Shown piece after piece: positions 20,901-25,684 of a stretch of DNA of 25,684 bases. Each line of letters opens with the position of its first letter. Position 1 is the stretch's first letter. A program made the position numbers and the translations under genes. Source of the stretch: Aplysia californica (taxonomy: Eukaryota; Mollusca; Gastropoda; Aplysiida; Aplysiidae); the NCBI RefSeq assembly GCF_000002075.1, contig NW_004797387.1:198638-224321 (forward strand), given 5' to 3'. The notes beneath the pieces are model-generated. The model saw only the letters and a list, made by a program, of their open reading frames with translations, ran no database searches and was not told the origin of the DNA.

Positions 20901-23032
20901 GGAGTGAGAGAGGGAGGCGAGTTTTGCGCCTGGAGCGCTCAGTGACTGGGGTCCTATGATGCCCGAAATGAAAAAAAACGGGTGAGAATAGAAGGCTGTC
21001 ATTATTCTCACCCGGGGTGAGAATAGTATCAATTTTATTCTCAACCCGGGTGAGAATAATATCCAGTTTATCCTCACCCCGGGTGAGAATAATCACTCCG
21101 TCCTGTCAAACATCTATCGTCCGTATCTCCTCTCCTTTTTTATGTTTGTTACACTCTTGTAACACTTCTAATCTTCTGGCGCTCATATGACCTTATGCAG
21201 TTGCGAGCGCCGTAAAACCTCTACTAAAACAAAACAAATAAAGAGAAAGAGATTCAAGATGTATTTTCTTGTTCATCATTTTTGCCTGTTTTTTAGTTTT
21301 TCATTCTCCTGACACTAAATGACCACAATAATGCTTTGTTGGCCACAGATGTGACACGGTTTTCTCTCTTTCTACTCCAACAGCGTACAACTGTTTCTAC
21401 ATCGTGGGCCTCATCCTGTCCATGCAGATTCCATTTGTTGGCTTCCAGCCTATCAGGACAAGCGAGCACATGGCTGCCGCGGGTGAGACTGACTGCTCCT
21501 AGCTACGTGATGTTGGAATGTTTATGTTTGTGTGTGCGTGCGTGCATGTTTGTGTATTCAGGAGGGGGTGGATGGGTGGGGGGCCCGCAATGGTTAATTT
21601 GATGCTAAAATGTGCGAGTTGTCTTTGTGATTATCATAGCAGTATACGAGCAGCTCTTAAGAAATCTTTCGATAGTAATTCTTTGCATGTTGGAAAAACT
21701 TAATGTTTGGTTAGCATTTTGCACTTTAATTAGATCTTTCAGTACAAAGTTATAGCACTTCAAAGAACACAGGGGTCCTATGGAAAATTTTTACAGGAAA
21801 GGGCCTAAAAAAAATTTTCATGACATGATTAGGCTGCATGAATTAACTGTTGAGCCTCCTTAGTCAATTAATTTGTAGCTCTTGAGTGAAATGTTTCCAT
21901 ATTACATTGGACTTGATTGGTTTTGGTGAATGTCTTTTGTTTTCATCTAGGTGTGTTTGCTCTGCTGAATGCTTACGCATTCCTCAAGTACATTCAGAAC
22001 TTCTTGACCAAGTCCGAATTCCGCTACTTTTTCATCGCCGCTGTGACATTTGCTGCCGCTGTCGTCTTTGTTGCTGTGGTTGGCCTTACCTGGGCAGGTT
22101 CGTTTTTGTCTCTTGTGTTGTTGGAACTTTCACACTATAATATCTCAGCAAGGGAAGCCATTGTGATTTAAATAACTTGATTGTTGTTTATGGGTATCGC
22201 ATACCCAAATGGCCGCTGGATCGGAAAAGTAAAGTATGGGTATCACTTTGAACTGGAAATCTCAGTGTACTGGCAGCCAGGGACGAGTTGTGAGCAAGAG
22301 GAATCTGCACGTGCAGTATGAAATGTGTTAAAACATTTACAATCAATGACATTGTTGCTAGGGGAGGTGTTAAGTTGGCTAGTTGCCCCCATCCCTCTTT
22401 CTTTTTTCTTGATTGACTGACTCACTTGTTGCCTTGAACCATAAGTTAGTAGTGTATGATTTTCATGACTTGTGGATGGAGTGTGTGGTTTGAAATGTCT
22501 TGAATACTTGTCGATGGCACATATGATTTAACATGTGGTATTCTTGGAATACTTTTTCATGGGGTGTATGTGATTTGAAGCGACGTTTTGAGCATTTGTC
22601 TGTGCGCCATGTGATTTGGAATGTTATTTTGAACACTTGTCAATGGGATATATGTTTTGAATTGTTTTTGAACAATAATCGTGGGAAATAAGATTTGAAA
22701 TGTAGTCTTGAGCACTAATCGTTGAAATATGTGATTTGATTTGAAGTGTAGTCTAGAGCCAGAAGCTTGTGGTGTATGTTTCCAGGTTACATCGCCCCTT
22801 GGAGCGGCCGCTTCTACTCACTGTGGGACACGGGCTACGCCAAGATTCACATCCCAATCATCGCTTCGGTGTCAGAGCACCAGCCCACCACCTGGGTCTC
22901 CTTCTTCTTTGACCTGCATATCCTGGTCTGTGCCTTCCCAGTGGGTGCCTGGTACTGCATCAAGAACATCAACGATGAGAGGGTCTTTGGTGAGTTGCGC
23001 TTCCTAGATGTCAGACTCTTTCTCTCTAGCTA

Positions 23033-23100
<68 letters not shown>

Positions 23101-24649
23101 CCTCTCCCTCTCCCTCTCCCTCTCCCTCTCCCTCACTCTTTTTTTCTCTCTTCCCGTGTCTGTCTCTTTGTTTATCTGTGACTGCTATGATTCACTTTCC
23201 AAACCATTGTATTTCTTGATCTGATATCTCCCCTTCATATTTTCTCTTTCATTCTCTCCTGTCTCAATGGGTGGTTGGCATGTGCTCTGGTGTGGTTTGC
23301 GCCTTTTTTCCCATAAAATATCTATCGTCTTTATCTTTCCTCTTTCTTTTTTTTTTATACGTTACTCACAAGGCACTTATATGACATATTTGTGTTACAA
23401 ATGTCATAAAACTTCTTACTAAAACCCAACTCTCCCATGTCTTCCCCTGCAGTGGTCCTGTACGCCATATTTGCCAGTTACTTTGCTGGCGTCATGGTGC
23501 GTCTGATGTTGACCTTGACCCCTGTGGTGTGTGTGCTGGCTGCCGTCGCCTTCTCTAAGACGTTTGAGGTCTACCTCAAGGACGACTCGCCTAAGCAGAA
23601 CCAGAAAAGTCTGGATGAGAACGGAGAGAACAAGAATGACAGACTCTACGACAAGGTGAGAGATGCTCAGGTAACGGTGGCATCGGACGTCGAACTTACT
23701 TCTCATACTTGGTTATATGAGCCCCCGGAGCAATAAAATGAACACAGAGCAGTAAAATGAGCACTGGCAGAACGTCGTGCTTTGCAAGACCTTTGCCCAC
23801 TTGATATGCATTAGTTATTTTGGTGAAGGGTAGAAACATCTAGATTGCAAATTACACGGAGCTTGCTTTTGGGTGGAAATTTGCGCTATACAAATGCCAT
23901 CTTTCATCATTAAATACCCCAGGAAGAGTGTTACGTCATTATTTTGACCCTTTAATTGTTATATTATGAGTATTTCTACTGGCTGTCATGGTATGCTTAC
24001 TGTGTAAGCAGTTTGAGGTTTTTGACCCATTGACTGTTTTTCACATTAAAATATAGTACTACTTTGGAAGAGGCTATGAATTGTGTGTTGTCTGAGAAGA
24101 CTCAGTGGTAATGAAGAGCTGTATGTTTCATGGTGTCTGTGTGGTGGTGGGGGGGGGGGGGGGTGTGATGATTAACACTTTGCAGTCACACTGCCAGCTG
24201 TACAAAATATCCCATCTGGTCACCCAGCCTGGAGAGCGACTGCAACCGACTTCTCAGGCCTTTTTCTTTCAGCGCTTTATTGCGCCAAGTGGCTGCAAAG
24301 TGTTAAGAGCAGTGTACATTTTGTGTGTATGGGTGTTGGTCTGAGTATACTGGTGGGCATGGTTGGAGGATGCAACTGGTAGGTCTTACTTCATCATATC
24401 TGTCCGTTTGTCATGGCTGTCTGCCTTGCTTTTTCCTTCCTTGAACTAAATGACCGTTGTTTTTGTTTAGATGTGCTTCTCTTTACTTAAAAGTAGATTG
24501 GTGCTTATCAAGGTCTGTCTTTTTTAGGGTTTACATTTTTAAGTGTGAGTGTGTGTTGTTTGAGTAGAGTGGTGGAAATCAAGATTTGTGTTTTTTGTGG
24601 ACATTTGCGTGTGTTGTGAGAGTGGACCAGTGGTAACCAAGGTGTTTTT

Positions 24650-24697
<48 letters not shown>

Positions 24698-25575
24698 TTT
24701 GTTGTTGGAGTAGACCAGTGGTAATCAAGGTGTTTTTATTGTGTGCACATTTGTGTGTTTGTATATGAGTTGTCTGGGTAGACCATTGGTAATTAAGATG
24801 CTTTTATTATGCATACATTAATTGTGTAACAATGTGGTGGAATCAGTCGCTTGTTAATTTTTGTGCATGTGGAGTTATTGGTATCATCTTAAAACTTGTT
24901 CATTTATCTGGCTTTTGATGAAAAAAATACCCATCTATTGCCCGCTTGTCTATTTTTGTGCATGTGGATTTAGTGGTATAATCTTAAAGTTTGTTCATTT
25001 ATCTTGCTTTTGATGAAAAAAATACCAATCTATCTTAAGCAGAAGTGAAGATATTTGTGATTGAAAGAGGTAAGTTCACTTGGTTTCAGCAATGAAAATA
25101 GAGAGAAAATGGCCGTCATAATTTGGTAGCTTCAATAGCTGAAGAGTCCTTGAAAACTTAAAAATTACATATTTTGAGCTTTTCATCAACATAGTTGAAT
25201 ATAATTCACTTGGAAATGTGTTATTTGGACATAAAAGAGTTGAACAAAAAACCAAAAATCTGATTAAAATTGCGAAACTGATTGGAAAAAGCCTGTTTCT
25301 CCAATTTTGTTATTTTTATGAGCGCCTGATTTCACCACAGTGTCTCACATTTGACTTGTATATATCTGTGTGTTTGTGTGTGTGTAGGTGGGCAACAAGA
25401 AGAAAGTGAGGGAGGACAAGCCGCAGGAAGAGGAGGGCCTGGGCATCAACGTGAAGAGCATCATCATTGTTGCCCTGCTCATGATGCTCATGTTGTTTGC
25501 CGTCCACTGCACCTGGGTCACCAGCTCCGCCTACTCCAGCCCCAGCATTGTGCTTGCCTCCTATGGACAGGGAGG
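4707..25575 (+). CDS. STT3B: STT3B, catalytic subunit of oligosaccharyltransferase (12 exons, 3' end beyond window)
   Basis: Coding exons: 4707-4882, 12261-12369, 12958-13067, 13809-13897, 15914-16002, 16935-17000, 19065-19164, 21384-21482, 21951-22097, 22786-22989, 23453-23655, 25388-25575 (continues). The joined frame gives 526 residues, against about 826 in human STT3B. The product is the multipass ER-membrane enzyme that transfers the dolichol-linked glycan to Asn-X-Ser/Thr sequons. Seen: EFDPW (D57), SYDNE (D175, E177), SVSEHQP (E359) and MVRLML (R413), the known metal-, catalysis- and phosphate-binding positions of the family. Paralogue-specific stretches (EFDPWFNYR with W rather than [14 protein letters not shown]) match STT3B, not STT3A. 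The N-terminus is shorter than the human one. The WWDYG sequon-binding motif and lumenal domain lie outside the window. An in-frame TGA at 4659-4661 makes 4707 the first in-frame ATG. Confidence 0.97.
5196..5248. repeat. 30-bp perfect palindrome and adjoining hairpin
   Basis: Half-site ACTATTTCTCCGAAC is followed directly by its exact reverse complement (5196-5225). A second TTTCTCCGAACG occurs at about 5237-5248, so 5211-5248 can also fold. The same words build the tandem array at 6573-6665. Confidence 0.9.
5885..5972 (+). repeat. CA-rich simple repeat
   Basis: CACACA and ACTCA runs following AACAAACAAAC. Confidence 0.9.
6573..6665 (+). repeat. 37-bp tandem repeat of hairpin units
   Basis: GTTCGGAGAAATAGTGCC recurs at 6573, 6610 and 6647, an exact 37-bp period. 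Each unit closes with TTTTCCCGAAC, the near-complement of its own start, so every unit is a stem-loop. The third copy decays after GTGCC. Confidence 0.9.
6793..6880 (+). repeat. 88-bp inverted repeat, left arm
   Basis: Matches the reverse complement of 7783-7870 over 88 bp with no gaps and 4 mismatches by eye. It contains GTATACAGACC twice and CCGGTAACCGGG. The two arms are separated by 902 bp that hold a hAT-like MITE and GT/GA microsatellites. Confidence 0.92.
6896..6956 (+). repeat. (GT)n(GA)n microsatellite
   Basis: A compound GT then GA run, inside the 88-bp inverted-repeat pair. Confidence 0.95.
6974..7249. mobile_element. 276-bp hAT-like MITE with 8-bp target duplication
   Basis: The termini GGTGCTTTTTCGGTAGTTCC and, inverted, GGCGCTTTTTCGGTAGTTCC differ at 1 of 20 positions. 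Both flanks are GCAAAATG (6966-6973 and 7250-7257), a perfect 8-bp duplication. An 8-bp duplication fits hAT, and P and Merlin (8-9 bp) are possible. The interior carries two C/G-rich blocks (GGGCAAGCCCCCCTGAAACC type) and a short TAGATC tract. There is no coding capacity. Confidence 0.88.
7379..7465 (+). repeat. (GA)n / (GACA)n microsatellite
   Basis: GA runs, then CAGACAGACAGACAGA, then GA again. Confidence 0.95.
7731..7764. mobile_element. 34-bp hairpin insertion with 10-bp direct repeats
   Basis: CACAGAATTCTA (7729-7740) and TAGAATTCTGTG (7753-7764) form a perfect 12-bp stem around a 12-nt loop. CCCTGAGCCA flanks it on both sides (7721-7730 and 7765-7774). It looks like a minimal insertion with a target duplication. 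A related hairpin lies at 9055-9097. Confidence 0.7.
7783..7870 (-). repeat. 88-bp inverted repeat, right arm
   Basis: Partner of 6793-6880; same length, about 95% identical, opposite orientation. Confidence 0.92.
7935..7960 (+). repeat. (TAGATC)n tract
   Basis: One of many AGATCT/CTAGAT tracts in the window. Others lie near 1385, 1747, 4993, 5072, 6319, 7024, 7600, 7660, 9895, 10185, 10310-10410, 14455-14580 and 14635. Confidence 0.95.
8413..8850 (+). repeat. 238-bp tandem duplication, each copy ending in a CT tract
   Basis: Words recur at a 238-bp offset: TGTCTATCGGTGTGGA, AGTCTACAAAGATGCT, CGCCATTTTGTTTTGC and GGAAGTTCT. Each copy runs into pyrimidine repeats (8590-8645 and 8831-8990), the second far longer. 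Confidence 0.88.
8831..8990 (+). repeat. (CT)n(CCCT)n microsatellite
   Basis: A long CT run followed by a CCCT block and CT again. Confidence 0.98.
9055..9097. repeat. 43-bp hairpin related to the 7731-7764 insertion
   Basis: CACAGAATTCTACA pairs perfectly with TGTAGAATTCTGTG (14-bp stem, 15-nt loop). An outer GTTCAC...GTGAAC pair may extend the cruciform. The stem is the same as at 7729-7764 but the loop is different. Confidence 0.8.
9217..10040. other. Unassigned AT-rich part of intron 1
   Basis: I see no gene, RNA or repeat family here beyond a TAGATC tract at 9895-9912. Confidence 0.5.
10043..10163. mobile_element. Small 121-bp TIR element
   Basis: TGTAATGCGCTATACCGTA at the left and, inverted, TGTAGTGCGATATACCGTA at the right (17 of 19 identical). 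I could not identify a clear target duplication. Confidence 0.6.
10304..10412 (+). repeat. Dense TAGATC/TAGAATC array
   Basis: Roughly ten TCTAGATCTAG and TCTAGAATCTAG words over 100 bp, the longest such block in the window. Confidence 0.92.
10478..11009 (-). mobile_element. Complete tRNA-derived SINE, family A, copy 3
   Basis: Perfect 13-bp target duplications CACCTACTAAGAT (10465-10477 and 11010-11022) bracket 532 bp. The minus strand begins GGGGCTCTCGTGGCCTAGAG with an A-box-like segment, then the B box GGTCCCGGGTTTGAATCC (10946-10963), a purine-rich body, the conserved TGCACACGGGCCCTCC-like centre, and a tail with GGGCTCATATGACCTTATGC and GCGAGCGCC, ending in A-rich sequence. It looks intact, with only modest decay in the promoter boxes. 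Confidence 0.92.
11147..11337 (+). repeat. Minisatellite with alternating about 36- and 43-bp units
   Basis: Units open with GTGTCTRCGTACACGGTAAC or close variants. Lengths run about 36, 43, 35, 43 and 32 bp. The longer units add a CAACTGGTCACGTAGTCT-like segment, so the higher-order period is about 79 bp. Confidence 0.85.
11729..12184. mobile_element. 0.46-kb MITE, family D, copy 1
   Basis: Inverted ends: CGTTGTGGAATCAGGCTCT (11741-11759) and, read inward from the right, CGTGGTGGAATCAGGCTCT (12153-12171), with weaker complementarity out to TGTG. Interior words GTATCATCTTAAA, GAAAATGGCCG and AAAAACCAAAAA-like runs are shared with copy 2 at 24821-25352. It ends 76 bp before exon 2. Confidence 0.88.
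12261..12369 (+). CDS. STT3B: STT3B exon 2
   Basis: Completes W59 and encodes residues 60-95 ([14 protein letters not shown] through [17 protein letters not shown]). The acceptor is ccctaccag at 12252-12260. Donor GTGAGT begins at 12370. The exon ends in phase 0. It holds the first lumenal loop, which positions the catalytic Asp. Confidence 0.96.
12958..13067 (+). CDS. STT3B: STT3B exon 3
   Basis: Encodes residues 96-131 ([16 protein letters not shown], then [14 protein letters not shown]) plus two bases of S132. The acceptor is ttccctcag and the donor GTCAGC at 13068. Confidence 0.95.
13809..13897 (+). CDS. STT3B: STT3B exon 4
   Basis: Completes S132 and encodes residues 133-161 ([27 protein letters not shown]). 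Its last base starts V162. The acceptor is cctccctcag and the donor GTAACT at 13898. Confidence 0.95.
13979..14215. other. GC-rich intron 4 segment, unassigned
   Basis: Unusually GC- and CpG-rich for these introns. CCGACAAT at the left and ATTGTCGG at the right are an 8-bp inverted pair. I recognise no family. Confidence 0.35.
14270..14640 (+). repeat. 230-bp tandem duplication in intron 4
   Basis: TTCAAGGCCTAG, TTGTTCTACT, TCTAGATTTAT and GGATTCATATTCCAATTCTA occur twice, 215-230 bp apart; the last word, at 14356 and 14586, gives the 230-bp offset. The copies differ by small gaps and TAGATC expansion. Confidence 0.85.
14821..14955. mobile_element. 135-bp TIR element containing TTAGGG-like words
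   Basis: The left end AGGACTTCTGTAACCAGCGA and the inverted right end AGGATTTCCGTGTAACGAGC both lead to GCGACCAC, with a 2-nt gap. The interior holds GGGTTAGGGTTAAG, which imitates telomere repeat but is part of the element. Confidence 0.7.
15045..15300 (+). mobile_element. SINE-like repeat, family C, copy 2
   Basis: GTGGGTGCCCTGTGTAGTTT, CTCCTGTCTATCGTCC, TCTCTCCTTCTTTTTTG and a doubled GTAAAA(C/T)TCTTA...AAAC tail. The GGCGCTC hairpin has been replaced or has diverged here. Confidence 0.65.
15307..15638 (-). mobile_element. tRNA-derived SINE, family B, with a widely conserved invertebrate core
   Basis: The minus strand reads from a B-box-like GGTGGTTCAAGCC, through ACATTGTGTCCTTGGGAAAG, CACTTTACACAAATTTTC and GGTGGGAATGGGTACCCAGC, to the end GCGCTATACAAATGC plus an ATT-rich tail. 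This arrangement is common in many marine invertebrate SINEs (recalled, not searched). The A box seems lost at 15638. Confidence 0.82.
15655..15800 (+). mobile_element. SINE-like repeat, family E fragment
   Basis: GTGGGTGGTTGAAGGATGC, a T-rich middle, AAGTGACTGAAAT and ATGTGCTTCTCTTAACT. Similar layouts occur at about 19860-20055, 21260-21340 and 24345-24490 (TCCTGACACTAAATGACC, GTGCTTCTCTTTACTTAAA). Confidence 0.5.
15914..16002 (+). CDS. STT3B: STT3B exon 5 (DNE motif)
   Basis: Encodes [19 protein letters not shown] and [10 protein letters not shown], residues 163-191. D175 and E177 form the conserved DXE metal-binding pair of the second lumenal loop. The acceptor is cctccccag and the donor GTGAGT at 16003. 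The frame stays open past the donor into a LINE fragment; this is read-through, not coding sequence. Confidence 0.96.
16055..16469 (+). mobile_element. RTE-like LINE fragment (3' end of reverse-transcriptase ORF)
   Basis: The conceptual product follows the end of endonuclease/RT proteins: [48 protein letters not shown], then [18 protein letters not shown] and LQWNP. A frameshift after CETW, a TGA after LRK and a TAG in the last segment show it is decayed. It ends in a GATGATGAG-type simple tail, as RTE elements often do. It begins about 55 bp after exon 5. The clade assignment is from memory. Confidence 0.85.
16935..17000 (+). CDS. STT3B: STT3B exon 6 (66 nt)
   Basis: Encodes 22 residues, [11 protein letters not shown] through SYFYM (192-213), phase 0 at both ends. 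The acceptor is ctattttcag and the donor GTGAGC at 17001. The exon is short but matches the family line exactly between LW and VSAWGGY. Confidence 0.94.
17001..19064 (+). other. Intron 6: no recognised feature
   Basis: 2.06 kb with no repeat family or RNA I can name. A frame of about 130 codons at 17811-18206 lacks an ATG start and resembles nothing known to me. Confidence 0.6.
19065..19164 (+). CDS. STT3B: STT3B exon 7
   Basis: Encodes [33 protein letters not shown] (residues 214-246) plus one base of A247. The acceptor is cctcctgtag and the donor GTCAGT at 19165. Confidence 0.96.
19558..19800 (+). mobile_element. SINE-like repeat, family C, copy 3, interrupted
   Basis: CTATCGTCATTTTCCTCTAC, TGTTTGTCACCCTCTTGTGA, then about 110 bp of foreign sequence (roughly 19625-19735), then GGCGCTCATATGACCTTATG and CCTCTACTAAAACAAACGAA. 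Confidence 0.7.
19855..20057 (+). mobile_element. SINE-like repeat, family E fragments (two in tandem)
   Basis: CTTCCTGACACTGAATGACC, then a second T-rich copy with TCTAAATGACTGTTAATGTG, ending in CAAACAAACAAATAAA. Confidence 0.45.
20058..21245 (+). mobile_element. SINE family C, copy 4, split by a fold-back element
   Basis: The 5' part is GGTGGGTGGTTGGCGGGTGC and TCTGGTGTGGTTTGC (20061-20097). The 3' part is CATCTATCGTCCGTATCTCC, the 7-bp-stem hairpin GGCGCTC (21178-21184)...GAGCGCC (21205-21211), then CCTCTACTAAAACAAAAC. About 1 kb of palindrome-flanked sequence separates them, whereas other copies read straight through. Confidence 0.75.
20104..21093. mobile_element. Putative fold-back element 2, inserted in a SINE
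   Basis: The left terminus is an array of about five imperfect dyads of the type ATTCTCAACCGGGGTGAGAA (centres near 20113, 20151, 20187, 20218 and 20254). The right terminus has three dyads (centres near 21013, 21047 and 21079) after a CGGGTGAGAATAG. Dyad spacing is about 31-38 bp. The 0.7-kb interior is noncoding. Termini are of the same kind as at 8302-9210, but the interiors differ. Confidence 0.65.
21384..21482 (+). CDS. STT3B: STT3B exon 8
   Basis: Encodes residues 248-279: [32 protein letters not shown]. The [11 protein letters not shown] stretch is a family signature. The acceptor is actccaacag and the donor GTGAGA at 21483. The junction splits G280. Confidence 0.96.
21951..22097 (+). 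CDS. STT3B: STT3B exon 9
   Basis: Encodes residues 281-328 ([18 protein letters not shown], then an Ala/Val-rich membrane segment ending GLTWA). This is the most diverged part of the protein relative to vertebrates. The acceptor is ttcatctag. The donor is GTTCGT at 22098, the weakest of the set. Confidence 0.93.
22483..22763 (+). repeat. Degenerate minisatellite, about 40-bp unit, 7 copies
   Basis: The loose consensus is TGTGATTTGAAATGT, then a TTGAGCACT-like and a TCGNTGGNATA-like segment. It stops 22 bp before the exon 10 acceptor. Confidence 0.85.
22786..22989 (+). CDS. STT3B: STT3B exon 10 (SVSE motif)
   Basis: Encodes residues 330-396: [36 protein letters not shown], a membrane segment and [11 protein letters not shown]359 of SVSE lies on the external loop that binds acceptor and donor. 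The acceptor is gtttccag and the donor GTGAGT at 22990. Confidence 0.97.
23038..23140 (+). repeat. (CT)n(CCCTCT)n microsatellite
   Basis: A CT run followed by CTCCCT hexamers, about 50 bp after exon 10. Confidence 0.97.
23262..23427 (+). mobile_element. SINE-like repeat, family C, copy 5
   Basis: TGGGTGGTTGGCATGTGCTC, TGGTGTGGTTTGCGCC, ATCTATCGTCTTTATC and the tail TAAAACTTCTTACTAAAAC. It ends about 25 nt before the exon 11 acceptor. Confidence 0.75.
23453..23655 (+). CDS. STT3B: STT3B exon 11
   Basis: Encodes residues 398-464: [18 protein letters not shown] with R413 (the lipid-phosphate contact in the family), another membrane segment, then a variable hydrophilic linker rich in D, N, E and K ending NDRLYDK. 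The acceptor is cttcccctgcag and the donor GTGAGA at 23656. An in-frame alternative donor lies 15 nt downstream. Confidence 0.96.
23858..23912 (+). mobile_element. SINE family B, 3' end fragment
   Basis: GGAGCTTGC, then TTGCGCTATACAAATGCCAT and an ATCATT tail, the same 3' end as the 15307-15638 copy but in plus orientation. Confidence 0.75.
24176..24302. mobile_element. 127-bp MITE with TTAA target duplication (piggyBac type)
   Basis: TTAA at 24172-24175 and 24303-24306 flanks inverted ends CACTTTGCAGTCAC and CACTTTGCAGCCAC. A TTAA duplication is typical of piggyBac, and Kolobok also uses it. No coding capacity. Confidence 0.85.
24345..24490 (+). mobile_element. SINE-like repeat, family E fragment
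   Basis: GGTTGGAGGATGCAACTGGT, TTGAACTAAATGACCGTTGT and GATGTGCTTCTCTTTACTTA. Confidence 0.5.
24500..24815 (+). repeat. Degenerate minisatellite with an embedded (GT)n expansion
   Basis: GTAGACCAGTGGTAATCAAG plus GTGTTTTTATTGTGTG recurs about five times in varying form. In one unit the GT segment has expanded to about 45 bp (24652-24696). Confidence 0.85.
24821..25352. mobile_element. 0.53-kb MITE, family D, copy 2, with internal 95-bp duplication
   Basis: The ends are ATGTGGTGGAATCAG (left) and, inverted, CTGTGGTGAAATCAGGCGCT (right). A segment starting CGCTTGT...TTTTTGTGCATGTGG is repeated exactly 95 bp later (24848-24942 and 24943-25037). Without that duplication its length matches copy 1. 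It ends 35 bp before exon 12. Confidence 0.87.
25388..25575 (+). CDS. STT3B: STT3B exon 12 (last in window)
   Basis: Encodes residues 465-526 plus two bases: basic linker [19 protein letters not shown], membrane segment [17 protein letters not shown], then [19 protein letters not shown]. The acceptor is gtgtgtgtag, fed by a GT-rich tract, and the donor is GTGAGT at 25576. The next exon should begin the DDFREAYFWL/WWDYG lumenal region. Confidence 0.96.
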
Positions 25576-25684
25576 GTGAGTCTCCTACCCCGGCACTGCA
25601 CTCGATTGGCTTGTTACGCTTATATTAGCTAATAGTTGAACGAACCTCTTGTACTGTGTCAAAACGTCTGTGTGTTCATTGGGG

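Overview
This is a eukaryotic genomic window, most likely from a mollusc and probably a gastropod. The evidence is GT-AG introns of 0.5-7.4 kb, many small MITE and SINE insertions, long CT, GT and CA microsatellites, and an unusual abundance of short TAGATC-type tracts. The phylum is an inference from repeat style; the gene itself is too conserved to place the organism.

The only host gene I can establish is a plus-strand STT3B, the catalytic subunit of oligosaccharyltransferase. It starts at 4707 and runs off the right edge. Twelve coding exons join in frame (1580 coding nt, 526 codons plus 2 nt). All introns have GT and AG ends, and the deduced protein follows STT3B rather than STT3A. The EFDPW, DNE and SVSE active-site motifs and the conserved arginine are present. 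The WWDYG-containing lumenal domain must lie beyond base 25684. The start codon sits in a TISU/YY1-like element, with CCAAT-box and ETS-like motifs within 50 bp upstream.

Layout. 1-4650 is upstream intergenic sequence with tRNA-derived SINE copies, a CT microsatellite and a TIR element with 5-bp duplications. 4651-4882 is the promoter and exon 1. Intron 1 (4883-12260) is the repeat-rich core. It holds hAT-like TIR elements, an 88-bp inverted repeat pair, a 34-bp hairpin insertion, a fold-back element ending in TTCTCACCCGGG palindromes, a complete SINE with 13-bp target duplications, a minisatellite and a 0.46-kb MITE. Exons 2-12 lie between 12261 and 25575, separated by introns carrying further SINEs, a second fold-back element inside a SINE, an RTE-like LINE fragment, a TTAA-flanked MITE, minisatellites, and a second copy of the 0.46-kb MITE family.

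I found no multi-gene system, RNA gene, CRISPR array or viral gene. The interest lies in the start-codon architecture, the fold-back and palindromic repeat families, and repeats that abut, and may form part of, several splice-acceptor regions of STT3B.
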